Below, in pieces: positions 24,601-32,053 of a stretch of 64,000 nucleotides of DNA; positions within the stretch are counted from its first letter, which is position 1, and each line of letters starts with the position of its first letter. A program made the translations under genes and the position numbers. The notes under the pieces are model-generated. The model worked only from the letters and a program-made list of their open reading frames with translations. It made no database searches and was not told where the DNA came from. The stretch is from Aedes albopictus (Eukaryota > Arthropoda > Insecta > Diptera > Culicidae): NCBI RefSeq assembly GCF_035046485.1, contig NC_085138.1, forward strand, positions 326,736,129 to 326,800,128. The letters run 5' to 3'.

Positions 24601-26950
24601 CACTGGTAATGACCCTTAATGCATTGTTTATTATGTAAATTTAATTTTCAAAGTTTTGACGACAAACATGAGATGAGAGAATTACCTAATTCGCCCCCAA
24701 AACGACGATTCGACCGCTTGGGAGTGTTGTCGTCGTCGTGATGATGCTTCCCGAAAGCAATGTCAAATTCGTTCGGGGTTTCAAAACATTGGAAAGAAAT
24801 TCATTATTTTTACAGTCAGATTGAGATTTACGAGTAAATGAGTCTGATCCGAAGGTATAACTGTTTATTCTGAGCATAACAGTATTTTTTACGGCAGTGA
24901 AAACTTATTAGAAGTACGATATTTCTGGGTCTGAAAATCGTTCAGGCGAAGTGGATAGCAAATCTAACCTAGAATATCCTACAATTCTAACCTCAACTCC
25001 TCACTTGCACAAGCCGGATCTCATTTTTCACGGAAATGGTGGAACAAAATGCAAAACTAATGTACGTGCGACCGAGGGAATTGAAAGTTCTACCATTCCC
25101 ACTTAAAAAAATTGTCGGATGTGGGTTGTAAGTAGGAAAAATAAAATAATTCCCCCAACAGATTATGTTGATAGGTATGTAAAAAAGGTAAACATCATCA
25201 GTTCGGTAGTTGCGCTACCGAAACAAAGATGAGTAACAGTATGTTTTGTTTTGCCCTTGAAAGCCAATAGGAAAGTCACATCAGCATAGCTTTTACATAT
25301 GCAAATGATATGCATGGGGTCATGTCTAGCATTTGGTACCAGTATGGCAATGACTGATTCGTATCTAATAGGCGCACTACAAGACCACGCGGACAGTTCG
25401 ATTAAAGGCTTAATTGAGAGGAAGTCTATTTTCCGAACCTGAAGGAGCATTTTTCTCCAGAGTAGCTGGCCAGTCGGAGAGGATAGAAATGTCCGTTTGT
25501 CATAACTGAAAAAAAAAAAAAACAATCGGACGCACTTTTTTTCTGTGACGTGCTTGTCGTTTTGAAGATGATTTTTTTTTTATTATGGAAAGTATGTGAT
25601 TTATTATTGAGCCTTTAATTCGGTCTATACTTCGGTTTCGTGATCCGAAACACTCGGCTAATTGAAAAAAAAACTTTCTTAGCTTTTTGGAGAAATACAT
25701 ACCCAAGTAACATTTTTATGGCTCATTGGTCTAGTAGAGGTTTTGAGAACCGTCATAAAACCTCATATCTTTTACAGTATTGTTCCGATTTTATCACGGC
25801 CTTTTTCAAAAATGTTGTTATATATTCTTTAAAATGCTTAACATTGCAGGACACGCCATCAGCATCAATAGACCTGATGTTGCCAAGTCTGTACCAACTC
25901 CCTGACCCAACACCAAAACACCCTTTTTCTATCCCACGGCGTTTATGTGGTCAGCAAATACTATTCAGCCTTTAACCCTTTTTCGGACTGACTTGCGCTC
26001 TCATAGCCCCGCCAAATGCTGCAAAATGAAAATGAAAATTAATTTAAAATGCGTCCATATGACCGATGTGGTAAGCACACTGTTATTCAGCAAAACCATG
26101 CTGAAGATGACGAGTTCGATTCCCGATCGATCTTGTCGTAAAGGAAATTTCCTTTACATCCTTGGACATAAAGTACAGGCACGAATGTCACACGAAATAC
26201 GCATGCAAAATGGTCATTGGCAGAAGCTCTCAGTTAATAACTGTAGAAGTTCTCATAAAACACTAAGTTGTGGAGCATTTGTTATCCATGTTAGGACGTT
26301 ACACCAAAAAGAGGAAAAACATAAATCCGATGAAATGAACCAAAATAATAGCTGCATGTGGATATAATTTTCCTTTTTGCAAAAAAAAATGTTTACCAAA
26401 AAAATGGTATCATCGCGAATTACACATTTTGTAAACCTCTGTAACATCTGTTTTATCAGTTTTTTGTTATGTTGATTTTGTTATAATAATAAACTTCCAT
26501 TTTTTTGTAGATGCACTACCTGCTTCACAATTTCCGGACTTCGCGACATCAGAAGTGCCGCCAATAAGTGCCTGTAACTTTTTTAAAGCACCACCTACCC
26601 CCAAACGCAATCCAAAGCATAGAAATTATAAACAAAAATCGTATGCTATACTAACAGCCGGGGAAAGATTGCAGGAACTCCGTCAGCAGGAGCTTAGCAA
26701 AGCAATAGCCGCAAAACAGAAACAAGAAAGAGCAGTAAAGCGGAAGGAGAATAAACTAAACAAGGAAGCTGCAGCAAAAGCACGGGCTGAACAGAAGGAA
26801 AACTTAAAGAAAATTAAGGAGAAGACAGCTACAGGAATCAACCGTGATAAGCCGAAACAAAATGCAAAGAAAAAGAGAGAAAAAGAATCTAAGAAGAAAA
26901 CGATTGAAAAGACTGCTTCTAAAAAGCGGTGTAATTTGTTGATTATCTAA
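12663..26950 (+). CDS. Pogo/Tigger-type transposase-derived protein, four exons, 881 aa
   Basis: Joining 12663-12699, 17184-17705, 21179-22825 and 26511-26950 gives 2646 nt, 881 codons plus TAA, with no internal stop. All introns are GT-AG and phase 1. Residues 70-81 are basic (SKRKK, RKR), a possible nuclear signal. Residues about 82-122 form a Psq-type helix-turn-helix (VQKYYGIPRATMQYRL) and about 133-205 a CENP-B-type DNA-binding half (GRRWFERFMRRHP). The DDE domain has NGDETGF (Asp251), FVDGHKSH (Asp362) and LQPADVSIF (Asp398), the complete pogo-family triad. Residues about 470-735 are acidic and Ser-rich; the last about 110 residues are Lys/Glu-rich. The family covers active pogo/Tigger transposases and host proteins such as jerky and CENP-B. 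An intact frame, three large introns and no own terminal repeats favour a host gene. Its DNA target and any residual catalytic activity are unknown. Confidence 0.85.
12946..12994 (+). other. Possible cryptic or alternative exon in intron 1
   Basis: A strong acceptor (TATTTTTGCAG, ending 12945) and a good donor (GTAAGA from 12995) bracket 49 nt. Joined to exon 1 it gives GGG AAC CTT TAA, an immediate stop, and its length shifts the frame. It is therefore not part of the main coding sequence, but could act as a poison exon if used. Confidence 0.3.
13217..14720 (-). pseudogene. Decayed RTE-clade reverse transcriptase
   Basis: Read on the - strand, the order is fragments of the RT fingers (KLEFENFRAIIIMNSIYKVL), then HHLFIDFKAAYNS, FADD as a relic of the YADD active site, MYKTLIRPVVLYGQETWTM, and KAGRIRWAGHVVRIP near the C-terminus. 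These are RTE-type non-LTR landmarks. Stops and frameshifts are frequent, and a hairpin-like insertion lies at about 13485-13545. The piece sits in intron 1 of the pogo-type gene, antisense to it, and is not functional. Confidence 0.8.
14837..15295 (-). pseudogene. Second RTE-clade fragment with internal deletion
   Basis: The - strand encodes YYLFIDFKAAYDSI (RT core) and then jumps within a few bases to KAGRIRWAGHVARMPDNNPA (C-terminus), so the rest of the RT domain, including its YADD box, is deleted. The C-terminal part matches that of the neighbouring RTE fragment. It is a dead copy in intron 1. Confidence 0.8.
15296..16753. repeat. Diverged internally repeated AT-rich segment
   Basis: Phrases recur within this stretch and just after it: CAATTGGGTTG...TAAATAAA and CTATAGCCTAAT at about 15.55 and 15.82 kb, ATTTCGACTAATTTTTGG at about 15.77 and 17.03 kb, and ATCGATAAA(G/A)TGA at about 15.7 and 16.18 kb. 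It looks like an old duplicated non-coding repeat. Ends are unclear. Confidence 0.45.
16756..16976. mobile_element. Palindromic MITE, TA-flanked, 221 bp
   Basis: Both ends carry TTGAAATGGGTGTATGAAAA as terminal inverted repeats, and similarity continues inward for about 90 bp per arm. TA flanks both ends (16754-16755 and 16977-16978). There is no coding capacity. Confidence 0.8.
17184..17705 (+). CDS. Exon 2 of pogo-type gene (helix-turn-helix)
   Basis: The acceptor is TTGTTTAACAG|GT and the donor is ACCAG|GTAACT, both phase 1. The exon encodes residues 13-187, including the low-complexity N-terminus, the basic patch and the Psq/CENP-B-type DNA-binding segment. The frame is also open upstream of the acceptor, but that part is an AT-rich intron translation. 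Confidence 0.85.
17823..18609. mobile_element. Non-autonomous element with GGGTGGGGCGGGGCAAG ends
   Basis: The left end GGGTGGGGCGGGGCAAGAAG is inverted at the right end (CTTGCCCCTCCCCACCC), with a second CTTGCCCCGCGG block just inside. TA lies outside both ends. The interior is AT-rich and non-coding. It lies in intron 2. Confidence 0.75.
18916..19369. mobile_element. hAT-type MITE, 8-bp target duplication, diverged copy
   Basis: Starts CAGTGGCGTCTCGTAACC and ends with an imperfect inverse. The 8-bp duplication CAGATCGG is intact at 18908-18915 and 19370-19377. It belongs to the same family as 24401-24605, but is longer (454 bp) and its right terminus is mutated. It lies in intron 2. Confidence 0.85.
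19383..19674. mobile_element. Pogo-like MITE copy 1 (intron 2)
   Basis: The element starts CAGTAGACGTTCGCTCGGTG and ends TCGAACGTCTTCTG, with TA duplicated at 19381-19382 and 19675-19676. Inside are several TGCAGTTATCG / CGATAACTGCA-type words. The two ends differ beyond the first 13 bp, which allows orientation: this copy reads A-end to B-end. It begins three bases after the target duplication of the hAT MITE. Confidence 0.85.
19677..20474. other. Intron 2 sequence without recognisable features
   Basis: AT-rich, no coding frame. It contains the word CCCAAGTAACAATTCC near 19.9 kb, related to words at 25.7 kb and 49.26 kb that may mark ends of a dispersed repeat. Confidence 0.4.
20477..20683. 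mobile_element. MITE, TA-flanked, 207 bp
   Basis: The left end CACCGGGGCAAGTTGAAACG and the inverse at the right end form an inverted repeat of about 40 bp with few mismatches. TA is present on both sides (20475-20476, 20684-20685). The GGGGCAAG core recalls the ends at 17823-18609, so the two may be related. Confidence 0.85.
20984..21105. mobile_element. Short MITE, TA-flanked, 122 bp
   Basis: Ends GGGGAACCAACATATGTTGG and inverse, with TA on each side. TGTCCAAAATATGTTGG-type words are repeated inside. It lies directly upstream of the exon 3 acceptor. Confidence 0.85.
21179..22825 (+). CDS. Exon 3 of pogo-type gene (DDE domain)
   Basis: The acceptor is a T-rich tract ending TTTTTAG|GA and the donor is TTAGTG|GTAAG, both phase 1. 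This 1647-nt exon holds the end of the DNA-binding region, the complete DDE domain and the acidic linker (residues 187-736). The conserved late block AFRICGLYPFNADAV, typical of insect pogo-type DDE proteins, is present. A 122-bp MITE ends only 74 bp before the acceptor. Confidence 0.9.
22865..23012. mobile_element. Possible MITE in intron 3
   Basis: AGTACACGGGGTCAAATATT on the left resembles the inverse of AATATTTAATACTCTGTGTACT on the right. The target duplication is not certain. Confidence 0.4.
23097..23338. mobile_element. Pogo-like MITE copy 2 (intron 3)
   Basis: Starts CAGTAGACGTTCGGTCGGTG and ends TTATCGAACGTCTACTG, with TA duplication (23095-23096, 23339-23340). The first 13 bp of each end are perfectly inverted. 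Orientation is A-end to B-end. Confidence 0.9.
23360..23636. mobile_element. Pogo-like MITE copy 3 (intron 3), inverted relative to copy 2
   Basis: Starts CAGTAGACGTTCGATAAGTG (B-end) and ends GAGCGAACGTCTACTG (A-end), with TA duplication (23358-23359, 23637-23638). It lies 21 bp from copy 2 in opposite orientation. Multiple CGATAACTGCA-like words lie near both termini. Confidence 0.9.
24054..24289. mobile_element. MITE with about 70-bp inverted ends, TA-flanked
   Basis: TCTAGACTAACATCTAAAAA at the left pairs with the inverse at the right (GTTGGTCTAGA). AAGGGCG and the TAGGCG blocks are conserved further in. TA lies on both sides (24052-24053, 24290-24291). Confidence 0.75.
24401..24605. mobile_element. 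hAT-type MITE with near-perfect 39-bp terminal repeats
   Basis: The ends begin CAGTGGCGTCGCGTAACCTC and are identical in inverse orientation for about 39 bp. The 8-bp duplication GTAATGAC flanks it (24393-24400, 24606-24613). The high identity of the two ends suggests a recent insertion. It lies in intron 3. Confidence 0.93.
24614..26040. other. Intron 3 sequence without recognisable gene
   Basis: No coding frame with domain content. A CCCAAGTAACATTTTTATGG word at about 25.70 kb may be one end of a dispersed repeat. Confidence 0.4.
26045..26350 (+). mobile_element. Diverged tRNA-derived SINE (intron 3)
   Basis: Same family as 42636-42923. It has a tRNA-like head with GATGTGGTAAGC (A-box region) and GAGTTCGATTCCCG (B box), then GTAAAGGAAATTTCCTT, GGTCATTGGCAGA, CTCTCAGTTAATAACTG, and ACGTTACACCAAAAAGAGG. 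Many substitutions mark an old copy. It lies just upstream of exon 4. Confidence 0.8.
26511..26950 (+). CDS. Exon 4 of pogo-type gene (Lys-rich C-terminus)
   Basis: The acceptor TTTTTTTGTAG is followed by a phase-1 continuation encoding residues 736-881 and a TAA stop at 26948-26950. It contains the segment PPTPKRNPKHRNYKQKSY, then a strongly charged, probably helical stretch (ELRQQELSKAIAAKQKQE onward) ending in Lys-rich sequence. Similar basic tails follow the DDE domain in several insect Tigger-derived proteins. Confidence 0.8.
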
Positions 26951-27008
26951 AATTCAAAAAGTGCGGTTGATGCTACGTTTATAAGATTATTATGAGGTAG
27001 TTTTTTAC

Positions 27009-27014
27009 AATAAA
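27009..27014 (+). terminator. Polyadenylation signal AATAAA of the pogo-type gene
   Basis: AATAAA lies 59 nt after the stop codon, in TTTACAATAAAATTTTCC, a plausible position for a short 3' UTR. Confidence 0.55.
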
Positions 27015-27204
27015 ATTTTCCAGACAGAATATCTTTAGCATCGTTTAATTCATGTAAATCTCCATGACCATAGATAATTAAGGGGCCAACTACCTACTTA
27101 TCAATGTGCAAATATTTGTGTGGAATGGTAAGTATTTCATAATGGTTTGCTGTTCACTTCAGTTGTGATGTAGCGAGGCAGCGCATTTCTACATCACTCA
27201 AGAA

Positions 27205-27800
27205 TAATAATATGATAAGTCTAGAATGTTGGCACGGTAAAGGCCATACCAGTGGGTATGTTGCGCAAGTCAGATCCCATTGTTATCCACTAGCCTCTGC
27301 TCAGCAACTCATATCCCTACCTCCGCGTGGTACCGGCTGGAAACTACGAGCAACCTTAGGGAAGATCGGGTGTTCTCCAGGAGGAGCGGCTCACAACAGC
27401 GTCTGATCCCCATGTTAGGGGCGGCTGATCAACGTCCGAGTGCCAGGGAAGGACTCTAAGCTCAACTGTGCACTATGGTCCTCCGGAAAGTAGGGGGTTG
27501 GTGTCCGGCCTTATGAGCCAGCTGTAAAAACCCATTGTAACGGAAAATCAGAAAAAGAATAATACGAACCGAGACCAACGGCAACGACCCCAGCGAACAA
27601 AAAGGACTTGCGATTAGAAACTCGGTACGTGGAACTGCCGATCTCTCAACTTCATAGGGAGCACCCGCATACTCGCCGATCTACTAAAAGACCGCGGGTT
27701 CGGCATTGTAGCGCTGCAGGAGGTGTGTTGGACAGGATCCATGGTGCGAACGTTTAGAGGTAATCATACCATCTACCAGAGCTGCGGCAACACACTTAAC
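27205..27800 (+). pseudogene. RTE-type 5' leader and start of endonuclease
   Basis: The segment 27624-27800 on the + strand reads GTWNCRSLN and, further on, FGIVALQEVCWTGSM and IYQSCGNT, the first endonuclease block of an RTE-like non-LTR element. The sequence before it (from about 27.2 kb) matches, in inverted orientation, the far end of the copy ending near 30405, so it is the element's 5' leader. The fragment stops at 27800 where a SINE begins. Confidence 0.75.
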
Positions 27801-27942
27801 TATCACGCCGAGCACCTGGGATCGAATCCCACTCCCGACATACTCACAAAATGTGGGTTCTTCCTTCGGAAGGGAAGTAAAACGTGGGTCCCGAGATGAA
27901 CTAGCCTAGGGTTAAAAATCTCGTTAATACAGACAAAAAAAA
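27801..27942 (+). mobile_element. 5'-truncated tRNA-derived SINE, third family
   Basis: Contains a B box-like GGGATCGAATCCCAC, followed by CTTCCTTCGGAAGGGAAGT, GGTCCCGAGATGAACTAGCC and TAAAAATCTCGTTAATAC, and ends in a short A-tract. The A box is missing. It differs from the Feilai-like SINEs elsewhere in the window. Confidence 0.75.
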
Positions 27943-29171
27943 GGTGTGTTGGACAGGCCACCTTCTGAATGCTGGGTTTGCCATAAAATGCAGCGAGCTC
28001 GTGATTCATCCTTGTCCGCCACACACCATTCTCCTGCACATCGCCTAAGATCGTCCTTAGCACGCGACGCCCAAAAACTCCGAGTGCTTGCAGGTCCTCC
28101 ATGGTTTGTATGGGGCAGGTTAGCATGGTTCATGTCTCGTGTCCGTAGAGGACCACCGATCTTATCAACGTCTTGTACATGGTGCATTTGGTGCGTGGGT
28201 GAATCTTTTTTGACCGCAGCTTTTTTTAGAGCCCATAGTAGGCACGACTTCCGCTGATGATGCGCCTTCGAATTTCACCCGTTGCGGGATGCGTTGAGGT
28301 TCTCGTAGAACTTCCGTGTTTCATGGAAACAGCACAGCAGTTCGATTTCTTCGCACTCCGCTTGTTCAAGGCGGCGCTTTTTTCCCGGAATAGACGGATC
28401 TGCTGCTTCCGCTTCTGTTTGTAACGTTTCACGTTCTGCGGGTTCCTTGCTGCAGCATTACCGCCCGTGCTGCGTTCTTCTCTTCCAAAATCGCTCTACA
28501 CTCCTCGTCGAACCATTCGTTTCGTCAACTTCTTTCCACGTACCCGATGGTGCTCTCGGCTGCGTTGTTGATGGCTGCTTTTATTGTACTCCAGTAGTCC
28601 TCTAGAGGGGCCACATCGAACTCGCCCTCGTCTGGGAACGGTGCCTCGAGATTCTGCCCTTATGCTGGGGCGACATCCGGTTGCTTCAGTCGTTCAAGGT
28701 TGTACCGTGGCGGTCGCCGGTACCGTACCCTATTGATGACGGAAAGTTTTGGGTGCAGTTTGACCATCGCCAGATAGTTGTCGGAGTCGATGTTGGCGCC
28801 ACTATAGGTCCTGACGTCGATAATGTAGGAGAAGTGCCGTCCGTCAATCAGAACGTGGTCGATTTGCGATTCCGTCTGCTGTGATGATCTCCAGGTGTAA
28901 CGATAAGGGAGGCTGTGTTGGATAAAGGCGCTACGTATGACCATGTTTTAAAGGCAACGAAATCAATGAGTTGTAAGTTGTTTTCGTTCGTTTGCTGGTG
29001 GGCGCTGAACTTTCAATCGTGCGTTCGTCTAAATTCCTCCTCCTGGCCTACCTGAGGGTTTAGGTCACCTATGATGATCATGACGTAGTGGCTTGGGCAG
29101 CGATCATACTCGCGTTCGAGTTGCGCGTAAAATGCTGCTTTGTCATCATTAGTGCTTCCGGAGTGAGGGCT

Positions 29172-29655
29172 TCTTCTTCTTGTGTATGGCTCTACGTTCT
29201 CACTGGAACTTGGCCTGCCTCTCTCCAACTTAGTGTTCTTTGAGCACTTCCACAGTTATTAAAATGGAGGGCTTTCTTTGCCTGCCATTGCATGAATTTT
29301 GTACCTTGTGAGCAGGCCCGGATTAAGGTTTGTGGGGGCCCGGGGCCCGAGCGGATGTGGAGGCCCCTCGGAGAGATGACCAAAAATGTTTTTCCTTATT
29401 TTCGAACAGTACTTGTGCAATATGAAAAATAAAGCTAATGTTAGCAACCAAAAAAGATTTTTGTGGGGGCCCTTAAAATGTGGGGGCCCGGGCTCGGCCC
29501 CCCTTAGATCCGGCCCTGCTTGTGAGCTTGTGAGGCAAGCACAATGATACACTATGCCCAGGGAGTCGAGAAAATTTTCTCGACCGGAACGGGAATCGAA
29601 CCCGCCGTCTCCGGATTGGCGATCCATAGCCTTAACCACTAGGCTAACTGGAGAC
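29172..29655 (-). mobile_element. tRNA-derived SINE (Feilai-like) with 14-bp target duplication
   Basis: On the - strand it starts GTCTCCAGTTAGCCTAGTGG (A box TAGCCTAGTGG), has B box GGGTTCGATTCCC, and ends in a GAA/AGA triplet tail. CCGGAGTGAGGGCT flanks both ends (29158-29171 and 29656-29669). It sits inside the RTE endonuclease and is itself split by a hAT MITE. Without that insert it is about 270 bp. Confidence 0.92.
29313..29518. mobile_element. hAT-type MITE nested in a SINE
   Basis: Same family as 11654-11872 (CAGGCCCGGATTAAG ... AGATCCGGCCCTG). The 8-bp duplication CTTGTGAG lies at 29305-29312 and 29519-29526 and is derived from SINE sequence, which proves the insertion order. Confidence 0.93.
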
Positions 29656-29825
29656 CCGGAGTGAGGGCTGTGCACGTTTATTATGCTGAAGTTGAAGAAT
29701 CGGCCCTTGATCCACAACCTGCACATTCTTTCGTCGATCGGCCACCAACCGATCACGCACCTCTGCATGTCGCACATCACGATAAAAGATGTTCCCAGCT
29801 CACGTGTGTTGCCGCATCTCTGGTA

Positions 29826-30007
29826 CATAGTGGTTTCTGCTTTTAGTGGTGTTGCGTGTACGTACACGTTGCATTACACGAACACTACCTGAGTTACTGG
29901 TTGAAAGTAGTAAACAAAAATCAGCTGATCCCGGCAAAATCAAATGGGCATATTTTCAACCAGTAGATTTGCATTAGTGTTCGTGACGCCGCGCTGCGAA
30001 ACCACTA
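29826..30007. mobile_element. MITE in the RTE relic, TA-flanked
   Basis: Ends carry TAGTGGTTTC inverted, with CACGAACACTA and ACTGGTTGAAA repeated in inverse near each end. TA flanks it. Comparison with the intact fragment at 27.78 kb (ATCATACCATCTACCAGAG) shows the uninterrupted target. Confidence 0.75.
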
Positions 30008-30419
30008 TAGATGATTACATCTAAACGTTCGCCTGCGGTCTTTCAGTAGATCGAAAAGTCTACGGGTGCTCCCAATGAAGTTGAGAGATCGGCAGTTCCA
30101 CGTACCGAGTTTCCAATCGCAAGTCCTTTTTGTTCGCTGGGGTCGTTGCCGTTGGTATCGGATCGTATTATTCTGTTACTGATTTTCGGTTACAATGTTT
30201 TTTTACGGCTGGGCCGTGGGTCCTGACACCAACCCCCTACTTTCCGGAGGACCATAGCGCACAGATGAGCTTAGAGTCCTTCCCTGGCACTCGGACGTTG
30301 ATCAGCCGCCCCTTACATGGGGATCAGACGCTGTTGTGAGTCGCTCATCCTGGAGAACAGACGTCCCTAACATGGGGATCAGACGCTGTTGTGCACGCTA
30401 AGATCAGTTGAACTTTTTT

Positions 30420-30720
30420 TTATAAAAATATGAGTAAGTGCCGTTCAAAATTTCATTCGATTCGGTTCACTGGTTTCCGAGATATGACGGTTCAAAAATT
30501 GGTTGCCTAAAAAATAGTGTTTTACGAAAGCGGTTCTAGCTTCGCGAAAGATTAATCAATCCAGCCCAAATTTGTACCAATGATGCACATATAATAGTCA
30601 GACAAACAGTCAAAATTTGAGAATTTGTGATGCACTCAATGAAAAGTTACAGCCTGTTGAACTTTTTGTGAGAGAAAAAAAAGTTACCTATCCCAAATAT
30701 TTTGGCCACCCCCTGTACAA
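30420..30720 (+). repeat. Dispersed repeat shared with 56840-57031
   Basis: Shared blocks are GCTTCGCGAAAGAT, CAAATTTGTACCAATG, AAAATTTGAGAATTT, TGATGCACTC, GAAAAGTTACAG and AAAAGTTACCTATCCCAAA. It is non-coding. Which transposon it belongs to is not clear. Confidence 0.7.
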
Positions 30721-31065
30721 CTCATGTATATTCATATGTTCATAGTCATCGCTAGAACCAGAAACGAATTGAAAAAGTCGTCTCCCTTCCTTCAAACTTC
30801 CACAGCCTACAAGTTATGCAACTAAAGCGAACTGTAATTGACTTTCATAGTAATCACCACACAATCTATCACCTTAGGAACACTATAAAATATCCCCTAT
30901 CCATGGATCGCATCACCGACCCAACGGTGACTACCAGATCTCCCATTCTTTCCGTCTAACCCAGTCCGTGCTGGTTGTGGGGACGCAGAGGTGCTCTCGG
31001 TCTTTAATAGCAACAACCAACACACTCTTACATTCCTTTCCCTTCCCAAATGACTATCCAGTTAT

Positions 31066-31274
31066 CCGCGAGCGGTAATGGCGGCGGCGGGCACAAATAA
31101 CCGATTCGAATTTTGACGTTTCTTGGGGATCGCAAACGTTTGGCGCCACCAAACGGTGGGTGAAGGGGTGAGGAGGAGAATGAAACTGTTTTGACTTTCC
31201 CCCAAGAAACGTCAAAATCCGAACCGGTTGGATTTGCCCGCCGCCGCCATTACCGCTCGCGGATAAGTGGATAA
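31066..31274. mobile_element. Palindromic GC-rich MITE
   Basis: TTATCCGCGAGCGGTAATGG at the left is perfectly inverted at the right, and the inverted repeat continues through GGCGGCGGGC and TTTTGACGTTTCTTGGGG for about 65 bp. The exact ends and target duplication are ambiguous because TATCCA is also partly inverted outside. Confidence 0.75.
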
Positions 31275-31639
31275 GGACTTGGCCGGCGCCGTTATTGATC
31301 AAAAATGTATGAGCTACTTAAATTGCACTTTGAAAATAAGTGGAGTGTCCCAGCCCTTATTCATTTGGATCTCAGTGCAATTGGTACCAGTTCAGATCAA
31401 TCACGGAGGAGCAACCATTGACATGTAGTCAAGGTCCCATTAGACGTGACAAATATTTTGGCCAAACAAGCCCAACAAATGACCAACACAATGTGAATCA
31501 TAGCAACCTTAAATGAATATCGGGCTACAATGGCAAATATTTGTCATTATGACAAACAGTCTAATGGCCCTTACAGACTTGATCGTTTTTTTATCATTAT
31601 AGAACTAACTTGCAGCCGCTGTACAATAATCATTTGTTA

Positions 31640-32050
31640 GGGAAGATTCAAATATTACGTCCATAATTTTTTAGGATTTCTAGACCCCCCACCCCCCCTC
31701 TGTCACGCTATTTTCCTATACAGTAGACGTTCGATAACTGCAACATGTTTACGTTTCACTTAGCGAACGAAAATTCGATAACTGCAACGCCTGACAGTGT
31801 CAACAAGCCGTCAATTGACGTAAAATGAACGAAAAATTCATTCGACTGTTCATTAGGGCTAACATGGCGCACCATTTTGAAGTTTGGCGGTGCGATAACT
31901 GCAAATTTGTTGCACTTACCGGACTTGCAGTTAGAAAGCATTGCAGTTAAACCGTTTGCACCGACCGAACGTCTACTGTACCTAATATACGTACTGTCAC
32001 ACTTTTCTAGAACCCCCTCAAATGTTGGACGTAATTTTTGAACGTTCCCT
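31640..32050. mobile_element. MITE with TTA duplication, interrupted by a pogo-like MITE
   Basis: Starts GGGAAGATTCAAATATTACG and ends with an imperfect inverse (TAATTTTTGAACGTTCCC). TTA lies on both sides (31637-31639, 32051-32053). GGG ends plus a TTA duplication fit the PIF/Harbinger group. The middle is occupied by 31721-31978. Confidence 0.7.
31721..31978. mobile_element. Pogo-like MITE copy 4
   Basis: Starts CAGTAGACGTTCGATAACTG (B-end) and ends ACCGAACGTCTACTG (A-end), with TA duplication at 31719-31720 and 31979-31980. It is closely similar to the copy at 23097-23338 in inverse orientation. It is inserted inside another MITE. Confidence 0.9.
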
Positions 32051-32053
32051 TAT

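Larger units (their letters stand above)
27943..30405 (-). pseudogene. RTE-type element, internally deleted, broken by nested insertions
   Basis: The 5' leader and first endonuclease block lie at the right (about 30.0-30.4 kb). Going left are the second endonuclease part (VMIIIGDLNPQVG near 29.07 kb; ESQIDHVLIDGRHF and GANIDSDNYLAM near 28.8 kb), then an RT-less jump to IRRRIISGSRAYYGLKK and the C-terminal region near 28.0-28.3 kb. The reverse-transcriptase core is missing. A SINE (29172-29655) and a MITE (29826-30007) interrupt it. Compared with the fragment at 27.6 kb, the right copy lacks about 50 bp after LLKDR. The element is dead. Confidence 0.8.

Noticed and set aside
24686..24877. Short - strand frame in intron 3 as an antisense exon
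   Set aside because: No domain, no supported partner exon, low-complexity Thr run.
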